A DNA stretch of 64,000 nucleotides from DAOUEO01 sp963763495 (GTDB taxonomy: Bacteria > Chloroflexota > Dehalococcoidia > DSTF01 > JALHUB01). Positions within the stretch are counted from its first letter, which is position 1. The number at the start of each line of letters is the position of its first letter. The stretch is from contig CAVXOY010000017.1 in assembly GCA_963763495.1 (NCBI GenBank), forward strand, positions 62,001-126,000, read 5' to 3'. This document shows, piece by piece, positions 31,245-41,363 of the stretch. A model generated the notes under the pieces. That model searched no databases and was not told the origin of the DNA. It was given only the letters and a program-made list of their open reading frames with translations. Both the position numbers and the translations under genes were made by a program.

Positions 31245-32498
31245 CACAACCACCTGAGGCAAACCTTCCCCCTCTGCATGGGGTGCGCGTCCTCGACTTC
31301 ACCTGGGTCTGGGCCGGACCCTACGCGACGATGCTGCTCGCCATGCTCGGCGCTGAGGTCATCAGGATCGAGAGCGAAGGGCGCCTGGATATCATGCGTC
31401 GAATCATCATCTGGCCGCTGTTCGCTCCAACACCCCAGGTGATCCCCACCAACCAGGGCATGGCCTTCAACTCCATCAACATGAACAAGCTGGGCGTCAC
31501 GATAGACCTTGAGCGCGCAGAGGGGATCGACCTCGTGAAGCGGCTCGTGGGCGTGAGTGACGTCGTGGTGGAGAACATGAGGGCGGGCACAATGGGGCGC
31601 ATCGGGCTCGGCTACGAAGAGCTACGCCAAGTCAACCCAAAGATCATAATGCTGGGTTCCAGCGCCCGCGGGGCAACCGGCCCCGAGAGCCACTACGCGG
31701 GTTACGCCACCGTTCACCACGCCGTCGGGGGCGCCGCCGAGATAACCGGCTACCCCGACGGCCCTCCCAGCACAACCTTCGGCGACGTCGACCTGATGAA
31801 TGCCACCGCATCGGCGTTCGCCGTCATCGCCGCCCTTAACCACCGCGACGCGACCGGCGAAGGACAGTTCATCGACTACTCGCAGTGCGAGGGCGTGACC
31901 TCTCTTATTGGTGAGGTATTGCTCGACTATGAGATGAACGGGCGCAGCCCCGGTCGTCAGGGCAACGCCGACGAACTCATGGCGCCTCACAACGTCTATC
32001 GCTGCTGGGGAGTCGACCGCTGGGTTGCCATCGCCGTGGAGACCGACGAGGAGTTTGCCACCCTCGCCCGCGTCATCGGACAACCGGAGCTTGCCGCCGA
32101 TCCCCGATTCGCCGATGCCGCCTCCCGAAAGAAGAACGAGGTCGAGCTTGACAAGATCATCACCGAGTGGACGCGGGCTCGTGACCGCGACTTTATAGCA
32201 AACACGCTTGCCCGGGAGGGGATCGCCGCGGCTCCGTCACGCGACGCCGAAGACCTGTTCCACGACCCCCACCTGCGCGCTCGCGACGCCTTCGTCGAGA
32301 TCGACCATCCCGAGCTAGGGCCTCGTGAGTTCGTCGGCCCGCCCTGGAAGATGTCGGACTGCGAGATGGAGGCACAGTGCGCTCCTCTTGCTCGGCGAGC
32401 ATAATGACCGCGTATTTCGGGAGCTGCTGGGCATGGGCGACGAGGAGCTGGCGAAGCTCAGGCGCGAGGGAGTGGTCTCACAACCGCCGCAGGCCTGA
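31241..32498 (+). CDS. CaiB/BaiF (class III) CoA transferase, catalytic-type subunit
   Basis: About 418 residues. HGVRVLDFTWVWAGPYATML and MLGAEVIRIESEGR form the CoA-binding N-terminus, and the nucleophilic Asp is in FGDVDLMNATASAF. ATGA overlap with the upstream gene implies coupled translation. A base indel near 32390 makes an early TAA. In the correct frame the family C-terminus continues LLGEHNDRVFRELLGMGDEE to TGA at 32496. It transfers CoA between carboxylic acids; the substrate is unknown. Confidence 0.9.
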
Positions 32499-32501
32499 GA
32501 T

Positions 32502-33224
32502 TCACTTGACCTTGCCGGCCAACTCTGGGGGCAACCGTCGGATCGCTTCCCGGAGGGTAACGCCGGACATTCGCGGCTTGTTCTCGACCACGAAACGGAA
32601 GACCTCCTCCGGCTCCCGCCACGCGATATCCCGCAGCACCCAGCCGATCGCCTTGCGGATGAAGAACTCCTTCTCCTCCATCATCTCCCGGGCGAACGAG
32701 TAGAAGAGGGCTTTGTCGCCCTTGCCGCGGCGGAAGAGGAGAAGCTGCGACAGAAGAGAGGCCCGGCGCACCCAGAAGTTGTCGTCGCGGCTCCACCTAT
32801 GGAGATACTCAAAGGCGCGCTGGTCTTTCTCAAGCACAGCGCCCACCAGGTGGACTGATATCTCGTCTACCTGGTCCCAGTTGACCGACTCGCGCAGCAT
32901 CTTCTCCAGCAGCGGCATGTCGGCGTAATCGAGGAGAGTGCCGTACTCATCGAGGAGGAAGATGGCAAGAGCCCGCTCTTCGTGGAAGTTGCCGGCCCAC
33001 AACACCCGGCAGAGCTCCAACACGGCCTCTTTGGCAGTATCCTTGTTCGCCCGGCGAAAGCTCTTGGCGATGGACCTGAGTCGAGGAACCGTGACACCGT
33101 AGAAATCGAATGGGCTCTTGAGGTAGCGCTTCTCCTGCACCGCTCTTTCCGGGTCGGCCAACTCCTTGAACTGCCGCCGGAACTCGGAGACCTGTTCCTC
33201 GATGATCTGAGCCTTCTCTGACAC
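32502..33224 (-). CDS. DNA alkylation repair protein, AlkD family
   Basis: About 240 residues of HEAT-like helical repeats. Family landmarks: YLKSPFDFYGVTVPRLRSIA, LLDEYGTLLDYADMPLLE, NWDQVDEISVHLVG, WVRRASLLSQLLLFRRGKGD and FFIRKAIGWVLRDIAWREPE. The Trp and Asp residues around WVRRAS and DQVDE line the lesion pocket in known AlkD glycosylases. The start is chosen at the GTG at 33224 (MSEKAQIIEE) behind GGAGAGGG; the ATG at 33257 is possible. It converges tail-to-tail with the CoA transferase and is independent of the formate dehydrogenase genes behind it. Confidence 0.92.
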   Translation of the reverse strand: MSEKAQIIEEQVSEFRRQFKELADPERAVQEKRYLKSPFDFYGVTVPRLRSIAKSFRRANKDTAKEAVLELCRVLWAGNFHEERALAIFLLDEYGTLLDYADMPLLEKMLRESVNWDQVDEISVHLVGAVLEKDQRAFEYLHRWSRDDNFWVRRASLLSQLLLFRRGKGDKALFYSFAREMMEEKEFFIRKAIGWVLRDIAWREPEEVFRFVVENKPRMSGVTLREAIRRLPPELAGKVK

Positions 33225-33725
33225 TGCCCTCTCCTCTAGACTGCATCCGCCTGCCATTCTGGAGCGCCGACGGCCGGTCGAGATTGAGGTTAGCGGCTGC
33301 CGGGCGGGAGCGCAACAACTGTAGGGTTTCAGGAGATGTGAGACGAAAGGGAGGTGAATGACGTCGGGCCTGGGCTGTAGGTACGATATGACATGTGTCA
33401 CCTCCCAGCTACGATGCTACCCTTAATGACCGCCAGCCTCTCAGGAGAAGGGAAACGGCCGACTGTTGCACATTCATACCGAGCTATGGTAGTTTCCAGA
33501 AAACTTGAAGTAAGTAGATTCAGTTAGGAGAATCTGCCTAGAGAGTTCTTGATCCCCCGCATTTTCTCTCGGGGTCTATTGCGCATTTTGGCCAGTTTGT
33601 GATAACAAGAACTTGATGAGTTTGGTGGCGGGAAGAACAAGAAGGAAACTTTCATCGTTTGAGAGCGGCAGCAAGCGTTTGGGTTGCCGCAGTGTTTGCA
33701 TAAGCCATGATCGTGGAGGGCAGCT
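33225..33725. other. intergenic region upstream of the formate dehydrogenase operon
   Basis: About 500 nt, clearly lower in GC than its surroundings from 33480 on. It contains a CCCCG-N10-CGGGG hairpin (about 33556-33575) and a GGAGGG ribosome site before fdhA. I could not identify a molybdate, FNR-like or sigma-54 site with confidence. It probably carries the operon promoter and leader. Confidence 0.5.
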
Positions 33726-36700
33726 ATGACGACACTGAGCAGAAGGAATTTTATTAAGCTTTCTACCGTGGGTGGCGGTGGCATCCTCCTGGCAAGCGGG
33801 CTAGGTTTTGCCGAAGGAGCCGACTACCCCCTCCACAAGAAGGTTGGGGAGGGATACACGATCTGTCCCTACTGCTCCTGCGGTTGCGGCCTGATTATTG
33901 CCACTGATGAGGAGGGGCACGTCACGAACTCGGAGGGCGACCCCGACCACATCATGAACCGCGGCGCCCTCGACCCCAAGTCCATCGCCGTGCAGCAGCT
34001 CTCCACCAGCCCTCTGCGCTTGCACAAGGTGATGTATCGCGCGCCGGGCTCGGCAGAGTGGGAGGAGAAGGAATGGGATTGGGCTGTCAGCGAGATCGCC
34101 AAGCGCGTCAAGAAGACGCGCGATGAGACGTGGGTGTCAACCGTCAAGGTTGAAGACAAGGACGTGGCGGTAAACCGGACAGAGGGGCTCGCCTGCCTGG
34201 GCGGAGCCGCCAACAATAACGAGGATTGCTACCTCTATTCCAAGTTCGCGCGCGGCCTGGGGGTGGTCTATCTAGAACATCAGGCCCGCATATGACACTC
34301 GGCCACGGTGGCCGGTCTCGGCCCCTCATTTGGTCGCGGTGCCATGACAAACGACTGGCTCGACGCCAAGAACTCGGATTGCATCTTCGTCCTCGGCGCC
34401 AATCCGGCGGAGAACCATCCCGCCTCGATGCTCTGGATAAACGACGGCGCGCGACAAGCGGGGAGCGAAGCTGGTCGTCGTCGACCCGCGCTTGACCCGC
34501 ACCGCCGCCAACGCCGATATCTACGCCCCCATCCGCTCCGGCACGGATATCGTTCTCCTGGGAGCGCTCGATCAACTACATGATCCAGAACAAGCTGTAC
34601 CACGAGGAGTACGTCAAGTACTACACCAACGCCCTCACCCTCATCAACCCCGACTATAAGGGCCCGGGCGACCTGGACGGCCTCTTCTCCGGCTACAACG
34701 CCGAGAAGAGAACCTACGACACGGCGACCTGGCAGTACCAGACGGAGAAGAAGACGTTCACGGTAAAGGAGAAGGACCCGGCCACCGGCGTCGAGCGGGA
34801 GGTGCAGAAAGAGGTCAGCGTGACCAAGGTGGCGAGCAGCCTGGATGATCCCCAGTGCGTCTTCGCCATCCTGAGCAAGCACTACTCGCGCTACACGCCG
34901 GAGATGGTGGAGCGCATCTGCGGCATGTCCCAGGACAAGTTCCTGGAGGTCGCCCAGACCTACTGCGCCACGGGCGCGCCCGACAAGTCCGGCACCATCC
35001 TCTACGCCATGGGCCAGACCCAGCACACGGTGGGCTCGCAGAACGTCCGCGGCTCAGCGATGATCCAGCTCCTGCTGGGCAACATCGGCGTGCCGGGCGG
35101 CGGCGTCAACGCCCTGCGCGGCGAGTCCAACGTCCAGGGCTCGACCGACATGGGCCTTCTCTTCCACCTACTGCCCGCCTACATCGGGTCGCCGACGGAC
35201 AAGGATGTTGATCTGGACACTTACCTCAAGGTCTTCAACAAGACCAGCTACTGGACAACGGCCCCAAGTTCTTCAAGAGCATGCTGAAGGCCTGGTGCGG
35301 CAGCGCCGCGACCAAGGAGAACAGCTACGCCTACGACTATCTGCCGAGGAGGAGCGGCAACTACTCCTGGATCTCGCTCTTCGAGGCGATGTACGCCGGC
35401 AAGATCAAGGGCATGATCTGCATGGGCCAGAACCCGGCCGTCGCGGGCCCCAATGTCCGCCTGGAACGAAAGGCGCTGGAGAAGCTGGAGTGGCTGGTCG
35501 TCATGGACCTGTTTGAGACGGAGACGGCCTGCTTCTGGCGAGGCCCTGAGGCCAACCCCAGCGATATCCAGACCGAGGTGTTCGTGCTGCCGGCGGCCGA
35601 TGCCATCGAGAAGGCAGGCTGTATCGCCACCAGCGGGAGGCGCTTGCAGTGGCGGCCCCAAGTGGCCAAGGCGCCCGGCGATGCCAAGGACGATATCTGG
35701 ATCATGGACAGGCTGATCAAGGCGATAAAGAGCGAGTACCAGGGCTCGCAGGAGGCCAAGGACCGGCCGATCCTCGACCTGGCCTGGGACTACGGCGACC
35801 CACCGGACGTCGAGCGAGTGGCCATGGAGATCAACGGCTATGCCCTCGAGGACGTGAAGGACTCGACGGGCAAGGTGCTGTTGGAGAAGGGCAAGCCTAT
35901 GTCCGCCTTCGCTACCATCGCTAGCGCGGCCGACCCGGGCACCATCGCCTGCGGCTGCTGGATCTTCGGCGGCTACTTCGCCGACGCCGACGATGGCAAC
36001 GGCAACAAGATGCCGGCCGTCAAGCGACGGGGCCAGAAAGACCCCGGCGACATGGGCTTCTACCCCTTCTGGGGATTCACCTGGCCCGCCAACCGGCGCA
36101 TCCTCTACAACCGCGCCTCGGCGCAAGCCGGACGGCACGCCCTGGTCCGAGGACAAGAAGGTGATCTGGTGGGACGCCACCGCCGACTCGGGGACGAAGG
36201 ACGCCAGCGGCAATCCCATCTCGGCAAGTGGGTAGGGCTATGACGTGCCCGACTTCGCGCCCACGAAGAAGCCCGACGCCAAAGCCGACCCGACAAGACC
36301 GGCCTTGCCACCCAAGCGGGCACGGACCCCTTCATCATGAGGCCGGACGGCAAGGGCGGGCTCTTCGCGCCCTCGGGGACGGCGGCTGCCGACGGGCCCC
36401 TGCCGGAGCACTACGAGCCGCTGGAATCGCCCGTCACCAACCCGCTGTCCGGCACCCAGAACGACCCCGCGATCAAGATCTGGAACACGGACGCGCGACC
36501 AGGAGATCGGCGACGCCGTGGGTACGGCGGACAAGTTCCCCATCGTCTGCACGACCTACCGCGTCTGCGAGCACTGGCAGGCGGGAGCGATGTCGCGCAA
36601 CCTGCCCTGGCTGGCCGAGACCCAGCCCGACATGTTCGTGGAGATGAGCAAGGAGCTGGCCGAGGAGAAGGGGATCAAGAACGGCGACCAGGTGCTCGTG

Positions 36701-36925
36701 TCATCGGCGCGGGGCCAGGTCCAGATGGTGGCCCTGGTGACCGCCCGCTGGAAGCCCATGACGATAGACGGCAAGACGGTACACGAGATCGGGATGCCGT
36801 GGCACTACGGCTGGCAGGGCGTGGCGACGGGCGCCATCGCCAACGAGCTGACGCCCCACGTGGGCGACGCCAACACGATGATCCCCGAGTACAAGGCGTT
36901 CCTGGTAGACGTGAGGAAGGCATAG
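33726..36925 (+). CDS. fdhA: formate dehydrogenase catalytic subunit, selenocysteine-containing, Tat-exported (frameshifted)
   Basis: About 1,065 residues. Twin-arginine signal (SRRNFIKLSTVGGGGILLAS), [4Fe-4S] motif ICPYCSCGCGLI, and molybdopterin domains (NSEGDPDHIMNRGALDPK; FVLGANPAENHPASM; NIGVPGGGVNALRGESNVQG). Codon 190 is an in-frame TGA (34293-34295) between HQAR-Ile and HSATVAGLGPSFGRGAMTN, exactly where FdnG-type enzymes have selenocysteine, and a SECIS-like hairpin follows. Five or so indels (near 34446, 34565, 35265, 36125, 36235 and 36500) break the frame without loss of homology. It oxidises formate to CO2 outside the membrane and passes electrons to the adjacent FeS subunit. RBS GGAGGG. 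Confidence 0.93.
34296..34340 (+). promoter_or_regulatory. bacterial SECIS element for UGA-to-selenocysteine decoding
   Basis: Exactly 18 nt after the UGA lies an apical GGTCTC loop (34314-34319) closed by GGCC (34310-34313) and GGCC (34320-34323). The E. coli fdhF and fdnG SECIS elements have a GGUCU loop with the same spacing, bound by SelB. Translation here therefore needs SelA, SelB, SelC and SelD, none of which is in this window. Confidence 0.85.
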
Positions 36926-36971
36926 AGGGAATCGACCGCGGCGGCTTCTGCCGAAAAGTTGGAGGGTACAT

Positions 36972-37771
36972 ATGGCGAAGTACGGCTTACTAATCGATGA
37001 GACAATTTGCACCGGCTGTCGCGGCTGTCAGGTCGCCTGCAAACAGTGGAACGACCTGCCGGCAGTTGAGACCAAGAACACCGGCAGCTACACCAACCCG
37101 CCCTCGCTCAACGCGGACACCTGGCTGATAATCGACTTCAAGGAGGTGGAGGTCGACGGGGAACTCAAGTGGAGCTTCCTCAACCGTCGCTGCATGCACT
37201 GCGAGCACCCCGCCTGCGTCTCCGCCTGCCCCGTGGGCGCCCTGAAGAAGCACGACGATGGCCCGGTGCTCTGGAACGAGGACAAGTGCATCGGCTGCCG
37301 CTACTGCATGGTGGCCTGCCCCTTCGACGTGCCCACCTTCACCTGGGACGAAGGCTTGTTGGAGGGGGCACGAAGATCCGCAAGTGCACCCTCTGCATCG
37401 ACCGGATCAGCAACGGTCTGGAGCCGGCCTGCGTCAAGACCTGCCCTTCCGGCGCCCTCCGCTTCGGAGAGCGCGATGAGATGGTCGCCTTCGCCCAGGA
37501 GAGGCTGGCGAAGTACCCGGAGAAGTACTACAAGGACCAGGGCATTTACGGTCTCAATGAGGTAGGCGGCACGACGGTGCTCTACATCTCTCACATACCG
37601 TTCCAAGAGATGGGCCTGCCCAAGGTCGGCGACAAGGCTGCGGGCGACGTCAGCGAGACGATCATGAAGAGCACGCCGTTCGTCGCCGTCGGCTGGGCGG
37701 CCATCCTGGCCGGCATCTGGTGGGTCGTTGGACGCCGCAACCAGATGATGAGCAAGAGCGGTTCGAGCTAA
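36972..37771 (+). CDS. fdhB: formate dehydrogenase iron-sulfur subunit (four [4Fe-4S] clusters, C-terminal anchor)
   Basis: About 265 residues. Ferredoxin-type Cys motifs CTGCRGCQVACKQWN, CMHCEHPACVSACPVGAL, CIGCRYCMVACPFDVP and CTLCIDRISNG...CVKTCPSGAL account for four clusters. A C-terminal membrane helix (FVAVGWAAILAGIWWVVG) anchors it, as in FdnH. One G is missing in a G-run near 37365 (LLEGGTKIRK expected), which moves the frame. It starts 47 nt after fdhA with a GGAGG site. It carries electrons from FdhA to the membrane subunit. Confidence 0.93.
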
Positions 37772-37795
37772 GTAAGGCGGGAAGGAGAAGTCGCG

Positions 37796-38978
37796 ATGAG
37801 CAGCAGGGAGACAAGCCTGAGCCGTAACAATCATAACACCCGGGCATCTCGTCCTCCTGGGACTGATGGGCCTCGGGTTCGCGGTGGCGATAGGCCGCTA
37901 CATCAGCGGCATCGGCGCCATCAGCAACCTGAGCGACTCTTACCCCTGGGGGCTCTGGATCAGCTTCGACCTTGCTGTGCGGAGTGGCCCTGGCGGCAGG
38001 CGCCTTCGTCACCGCCTCCGCCGTGTACATCCTGGGCAACGAGGATATTCGCCCCGTCCTCCGTCCCGCTATTCTCACCGGCTTCCTCGGCTACCTGATG
38101 GTGGTCTTCGCTCTCATGGTGGACCTCGGTCACCCGGAGCGCATCTGGTATCTGATGATCTTCTGGAACCTCCACTCCGTCATGTTTGAGGTAGGATGGT
38201 GCGTGATGCTCTACACGACGGTGCTGGCGCTTGAGTTCAGCCCGCTGGTCTTCGAGCGGCTGCGGATGTCGCCCATGCTACGTCTGATCCACGCGATCAC
38301 CATACCGCTGGTCATCCTGGGCACCGTTCTCTCCACCCTCCACCAGTCCTCGCTGGGCTCGCTGTTCGCATTCTGCCCGACAAGCTGAACGGACTCTGGT
38401 TCACACCCCTCCTGCCGGCGTTCTTCTTCCTCTCGGCGGTGGCGGTTGGCCCGGCGATGGTGATCTTCGAGTCCACTATCAGCTCGAAGGTGTTCAAGCG
38501 GGGGCTGGAGGTGGAGCTTCTGGGCAAGCTGGCGCTGGCGATCCCCGTCGCCCTGGGCGCCTACCTGATACTGAAGATCGGCGACCTGGCCTACGCCGGG
38601 GAGTTGGACCTGATGTTTAAGGGCAATATGGAGACCGCCCTCTTCTGGGTGGAGCTAGGGGGTGGGGTAATCCTGCCCACGATCCTCTTCCTGCTTCCGG
38701 CCGTTCGGCGCAGCTCCACGGGGCTGTTCTGGGGCGCCCTCCTGGTTATCACCGGCGTGGTTCTGAACCGCTTCGACACCAGCCTGATCGGGGTGGCGCG
38801 ACCGGAAGGCGCCTCCTACGTGCCCCACATCTTGGAGTTCGTCGTTACCATCTCAGTCGTTGCCGCCGGCGTTTTCGCCTACAGCATGGTAGCACGCTTC
38901 CTGCCCTCTGTTCACCGAGCACGTCACGGAATGACGATGCACCGGAAGGAAGCGCCAGCGGTATCGGCGGGGGGCTAG
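37796..38978 (+). CDS. NrfD/PsrC-family membrane subunit of formate dehydrogenase
   Basis: About 390 residues with eight to ten membrane helices. NrfD landmarks: YPWGLWISFD, LVDLGHPERIWYLMIFWNLH and MFEVGWCVMLYTTVLALEFSP, plus the HILEFVVTISVVAAGVFAYS end. Shifts near 37840, 37965 and 38370 break the frame, but helices continue. NrfD-type subunits exchange electrons with quinone and replace the cytochrome b subunit (FdnI) of E. coli. With FdhA and FdhB it forms a periplasm-facing formate:quinone oxidoreductase. 24 nt after fdhB. Confidence 0.9.
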
Positions 38979-39010
38979 GAGGGGACGCCCGGCGCGGGCG
39001 GAGCCCGGCA

Positions 39011-39840
39011 ATGGTTGGCTACGACAAGATTCTGGAGGCACTGGAAGCGGAGGCGGTGCGCCGGCCGGAGATGGCCGATACCATCGACCTCTACCGCAAG
39101 CTGATCGAGTGCCAGGCCGATGTTCACGCTCCCCAGAACGGCAGCGGCCTCAGCGCCGAGGAAGCTGCCAGCCGACTGGAGCAGGGACAACCGCTGCTGT
39201 CGCCGGATACGGTGGAGATCGACTCTGCGACCTTCGCTGAACTGTGCAGTCGCATAGGGTTTGCCCTCGCTCAGCAGCAGCGGGAGCTGGTCAAACCGCT
39301 GGCTTTGATCCACGCCTGGCTACGGGAGCGGCGTGAGGAGATCGAACGCTGGCGGTGGAGTATCTGCGGGAGGGCCGCGTCAGCAAGGGCGAAGAGGCAG
39401 GACTGGAGGGCCCCCTCCTCTCCTTCATCTTCACCCATTCCCTCCGTCCCCTGCTGCGGGCCCAGGCGGCGGCTCTTTCTGGTCATGTCAACGACAGCCA
39501 GTGGTATCGCGGCCGCTGCCCCATCTGCGGCGGGGAGCCTGACATCGCCGCCCTGGAGCGCGGCTCGGGACAGCGGCGGCTCCTCTGCTCCCGCTGCGAC
39601 AGCGAGTGGGCCTACCTGCGGATCGCCTGCCCCTTCTGCGGCAACGAGGACCCGTCGCAGCTCGCCTACTACCCCAGCGACGACAAGGTGTACCGGCTCA
39701 GCGTGTGCGAGCGCTGCCATCGCTATCTGAAGACGGTCGACCTGCGGGAAACGGCGGGAGAAAAGCTCTTGCCCGCAGAGCGCATCCTCACCGTCGGCAT
39801 GGACGTGGCCGCTGAGAAGGCAGGCTACCGGGGAACGTGA
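39011..39840 (+). CDS. fdhE: formate dehydrogenase accessory protein FdhE
   Basis: About 275 residues with a frameshift near 39340. The C-terminal half holds rubredoxin-like CxxC pairs: RCPICGG, LLCSRCDSEW, ACPFCGNED and VCERCHRYLKTVD, the defining FdhE pattern. FdhE binds iron and assists formate dehydrogenase maturation before Tat export. Located directly after the structural genes; its stop overlaps the presumed start of fdhD (GTGATGG). Confidence 0.9.
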
Positions 39841-40666
39841 TGGTGAGCCATCTAGCGCCGAGTTCGCGGTTCGCGCCTACCGCGTCGATGATGGGGAAGA
39901 CTGCCGCAAGAAGGTGATCGGCGAGGCTGTCTGCAACCTCATCGTGAACGGGCAGGAATGGGTTACCTTCTTCTGTACGCCCAGCGACCTCGAGTACTTG
40001 GCGATCGGCTTCCTCTTCGACGCCGGCGTTATTGAAAGCGCCGACGAGGTAGAGGACGTACGCGTCACCAGCGGACGGCAGAGCCTCGAGGCGCTCGTCG
40101 AAGTAACGCTGCGCCGCAAGGATGTCGATCTCCCCTCTCGCTCGACGCTGACCAGCGGCTGCGGCGGCGGACTCACCTTTTACGACGTCGCCGCCAAGCG
40201 CTCGCCGCTCGCCTCCGACCTCAGAATCACACCCACGCAGGTCTACGACGCGATGCATCAACTGCTGACGGCGAACGCGGCGCTGCACCACGACGTGGGC
40301 GGCTTCCACAGCGCCGCCCTGAGTGACGGGCAGGAACTGCTGTTCGTCGCCCATGACGTCGGACGCCACAACACGGTCGACAAGATCGCCGGCGCCGCCC
40401 TCTCGCGCGGCATCGCCCTGCGAGACCACCTTCTCGTCACCACCGGCCGCGTCTCGACCGAGATGCTGGCAAAAGCGGCGCGGATGGGCGTGCCGATCGT
40501 TATCTCGCGCAACTCTCCCACAGCGATGGCCGTGAACTTGGCGCGGGAGTGGCAGATCACAATCGCCGGCTACGTTCGCGGCCACCGGATGCACGTCTAC
40601 TCGGCCGAGGAGCGCATCGCCCTCCCGCTGCCCCAAGCCTCCGGAGTAGGCAGCGAACACCCCTAG
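39840..40666 (+). CDS. fdhD: formate dehydrogenase sulfurtransferase FdhD
   Basis: About 270 residues. NLIVNGQEWVTFFCTPSDLE and YLAIGFLFDAGVI match the FdhD N-terminus. LTSGCGGG is the loop that carries the sulfur-transfer Cys. DVGRHNTVDKIAGAALSRGI and TTGRVSTEMLAKAARMGVPI are core motifs. The protein moves sulfur from IscS to the Mo-pterin of FdhA. The frame that is conserved from about 39860 lacks a start at the fdhE overlap, so a one-base indel near 39850 is likely and the ATG at 39840 is inferred. A GTG at 39914 would truncate conserved sequence. Confidence 0.9.
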
Positions 40667-40686
40667 CAAGCCTTGAGGAACGGCGA

Positions 40687-41284
40687 TTGAACGTCACGGG
40701 CATCATCCTGGCCGGCGGCAAGAGCAGCCGCTTAGGCCGCGATAAGGCGTCGGAATCGGTGAACGGGAAGCCGCTGCTCCAATGGGTGACGGACCGGCTG
40801 GAGCAGGTCGCGGCCGAGATCGTCGTCGTGAAGGCGGCCGGACAGCAACTCCCACCCCTCGCCACGCGCCTGCCTCTGACGGTGGCAGAGGACATCTTGC
40901 CGGAGCACGGCCCTTTGGCGGGCATCCACAGCGGCCTGCAGAGCGCCTCCCACGACCTGTCCGTCGCCGTTGGCTGCGACATGCCGCTGCTGTGCGTCCC
41001 CCTGCTGCACGAGCTTTGCCGTCTGGCCGAGGGCTACGACGTGGTGATGCCGACACGCAAAGGCCGACCCCAGCCGTTGCACGCGGTCTACCGGAGAAAG
41101 CTGCGTCGAGGCGATCGAGAAGGAGCTGCGGGCGGGCCACCTGAAGGTGATCAGCTTCCTCGACGCCGTCCGCGTGCGCTACGTCGGCGAGGATGAATGG
41201 GCACCCTTCGACAGCGAGGGGCTATCGTTCTTCAACGTGAACTCGGATGACGATCTTCGCCAAGCGGCGCTGCTCCTGAAGTAG
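40687..41284 (+). CDS. mobA: molybdenum cofactor guanylyltransferase MobA
   Basis: About 198 residues. GTP-binding N-terminus VTGIILAGGKSSRLGRDKA, then PLLQWVTDRL, ILPEHGPLAGIHSGLQSA and VAVGCDMPLL, ending in FFNVNSDDDLRQA, all standard MobA. It adds GMP to molybdopterin to give the bis-MGD cofactor used by FdhA. TTG start behind GAGG, 20 nt after fdhD. A frameshift near 41102 separates YRRK from CVEAIEKELRAGHLKVISFL. It completes an operon of structure, maturation and cofactor genes. Confidence 0.92.
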
Positions 41285-41303
41285 CCAGAGGGTCGGGCTT
41301 CCG

Positions 41304-41322
41304 TTGACAGCGGCGCTACAAT
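41304..41322 (+). promoter_or_regulatory. promoter-like element with short spacing
   Basis: TTGACA (41304-41309), a 7-nt spacer and TACAAT (41317-41322), upstream of the esterase TTG start at 41364. The -10 is good, but spacing to the -35 is far below the normal 16-18. The same layout recurs at 42374 and, on the minus strand, at 52473. Confidence 0.35.
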
Positions 41323-41363
41323 AACAGCAGTCCCCCGCCGATCCTGATCTCAGGAGACGTGAC

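Noticed and set aside
33556..33575. Molybdenum-cofactor riboswitch upstream of fdhA
   Set aside because: Only a simple five-pair hairpin is seen; the multi-helix Moco aptamer is not evident.
40674..41196. Long antisense and alternate-frame ORFs over mobA, fdh and xyl genes
   Set aside because: High GC gives long shadow frames; none shows a recognisable domain, and the sense frames have clear family motifs.
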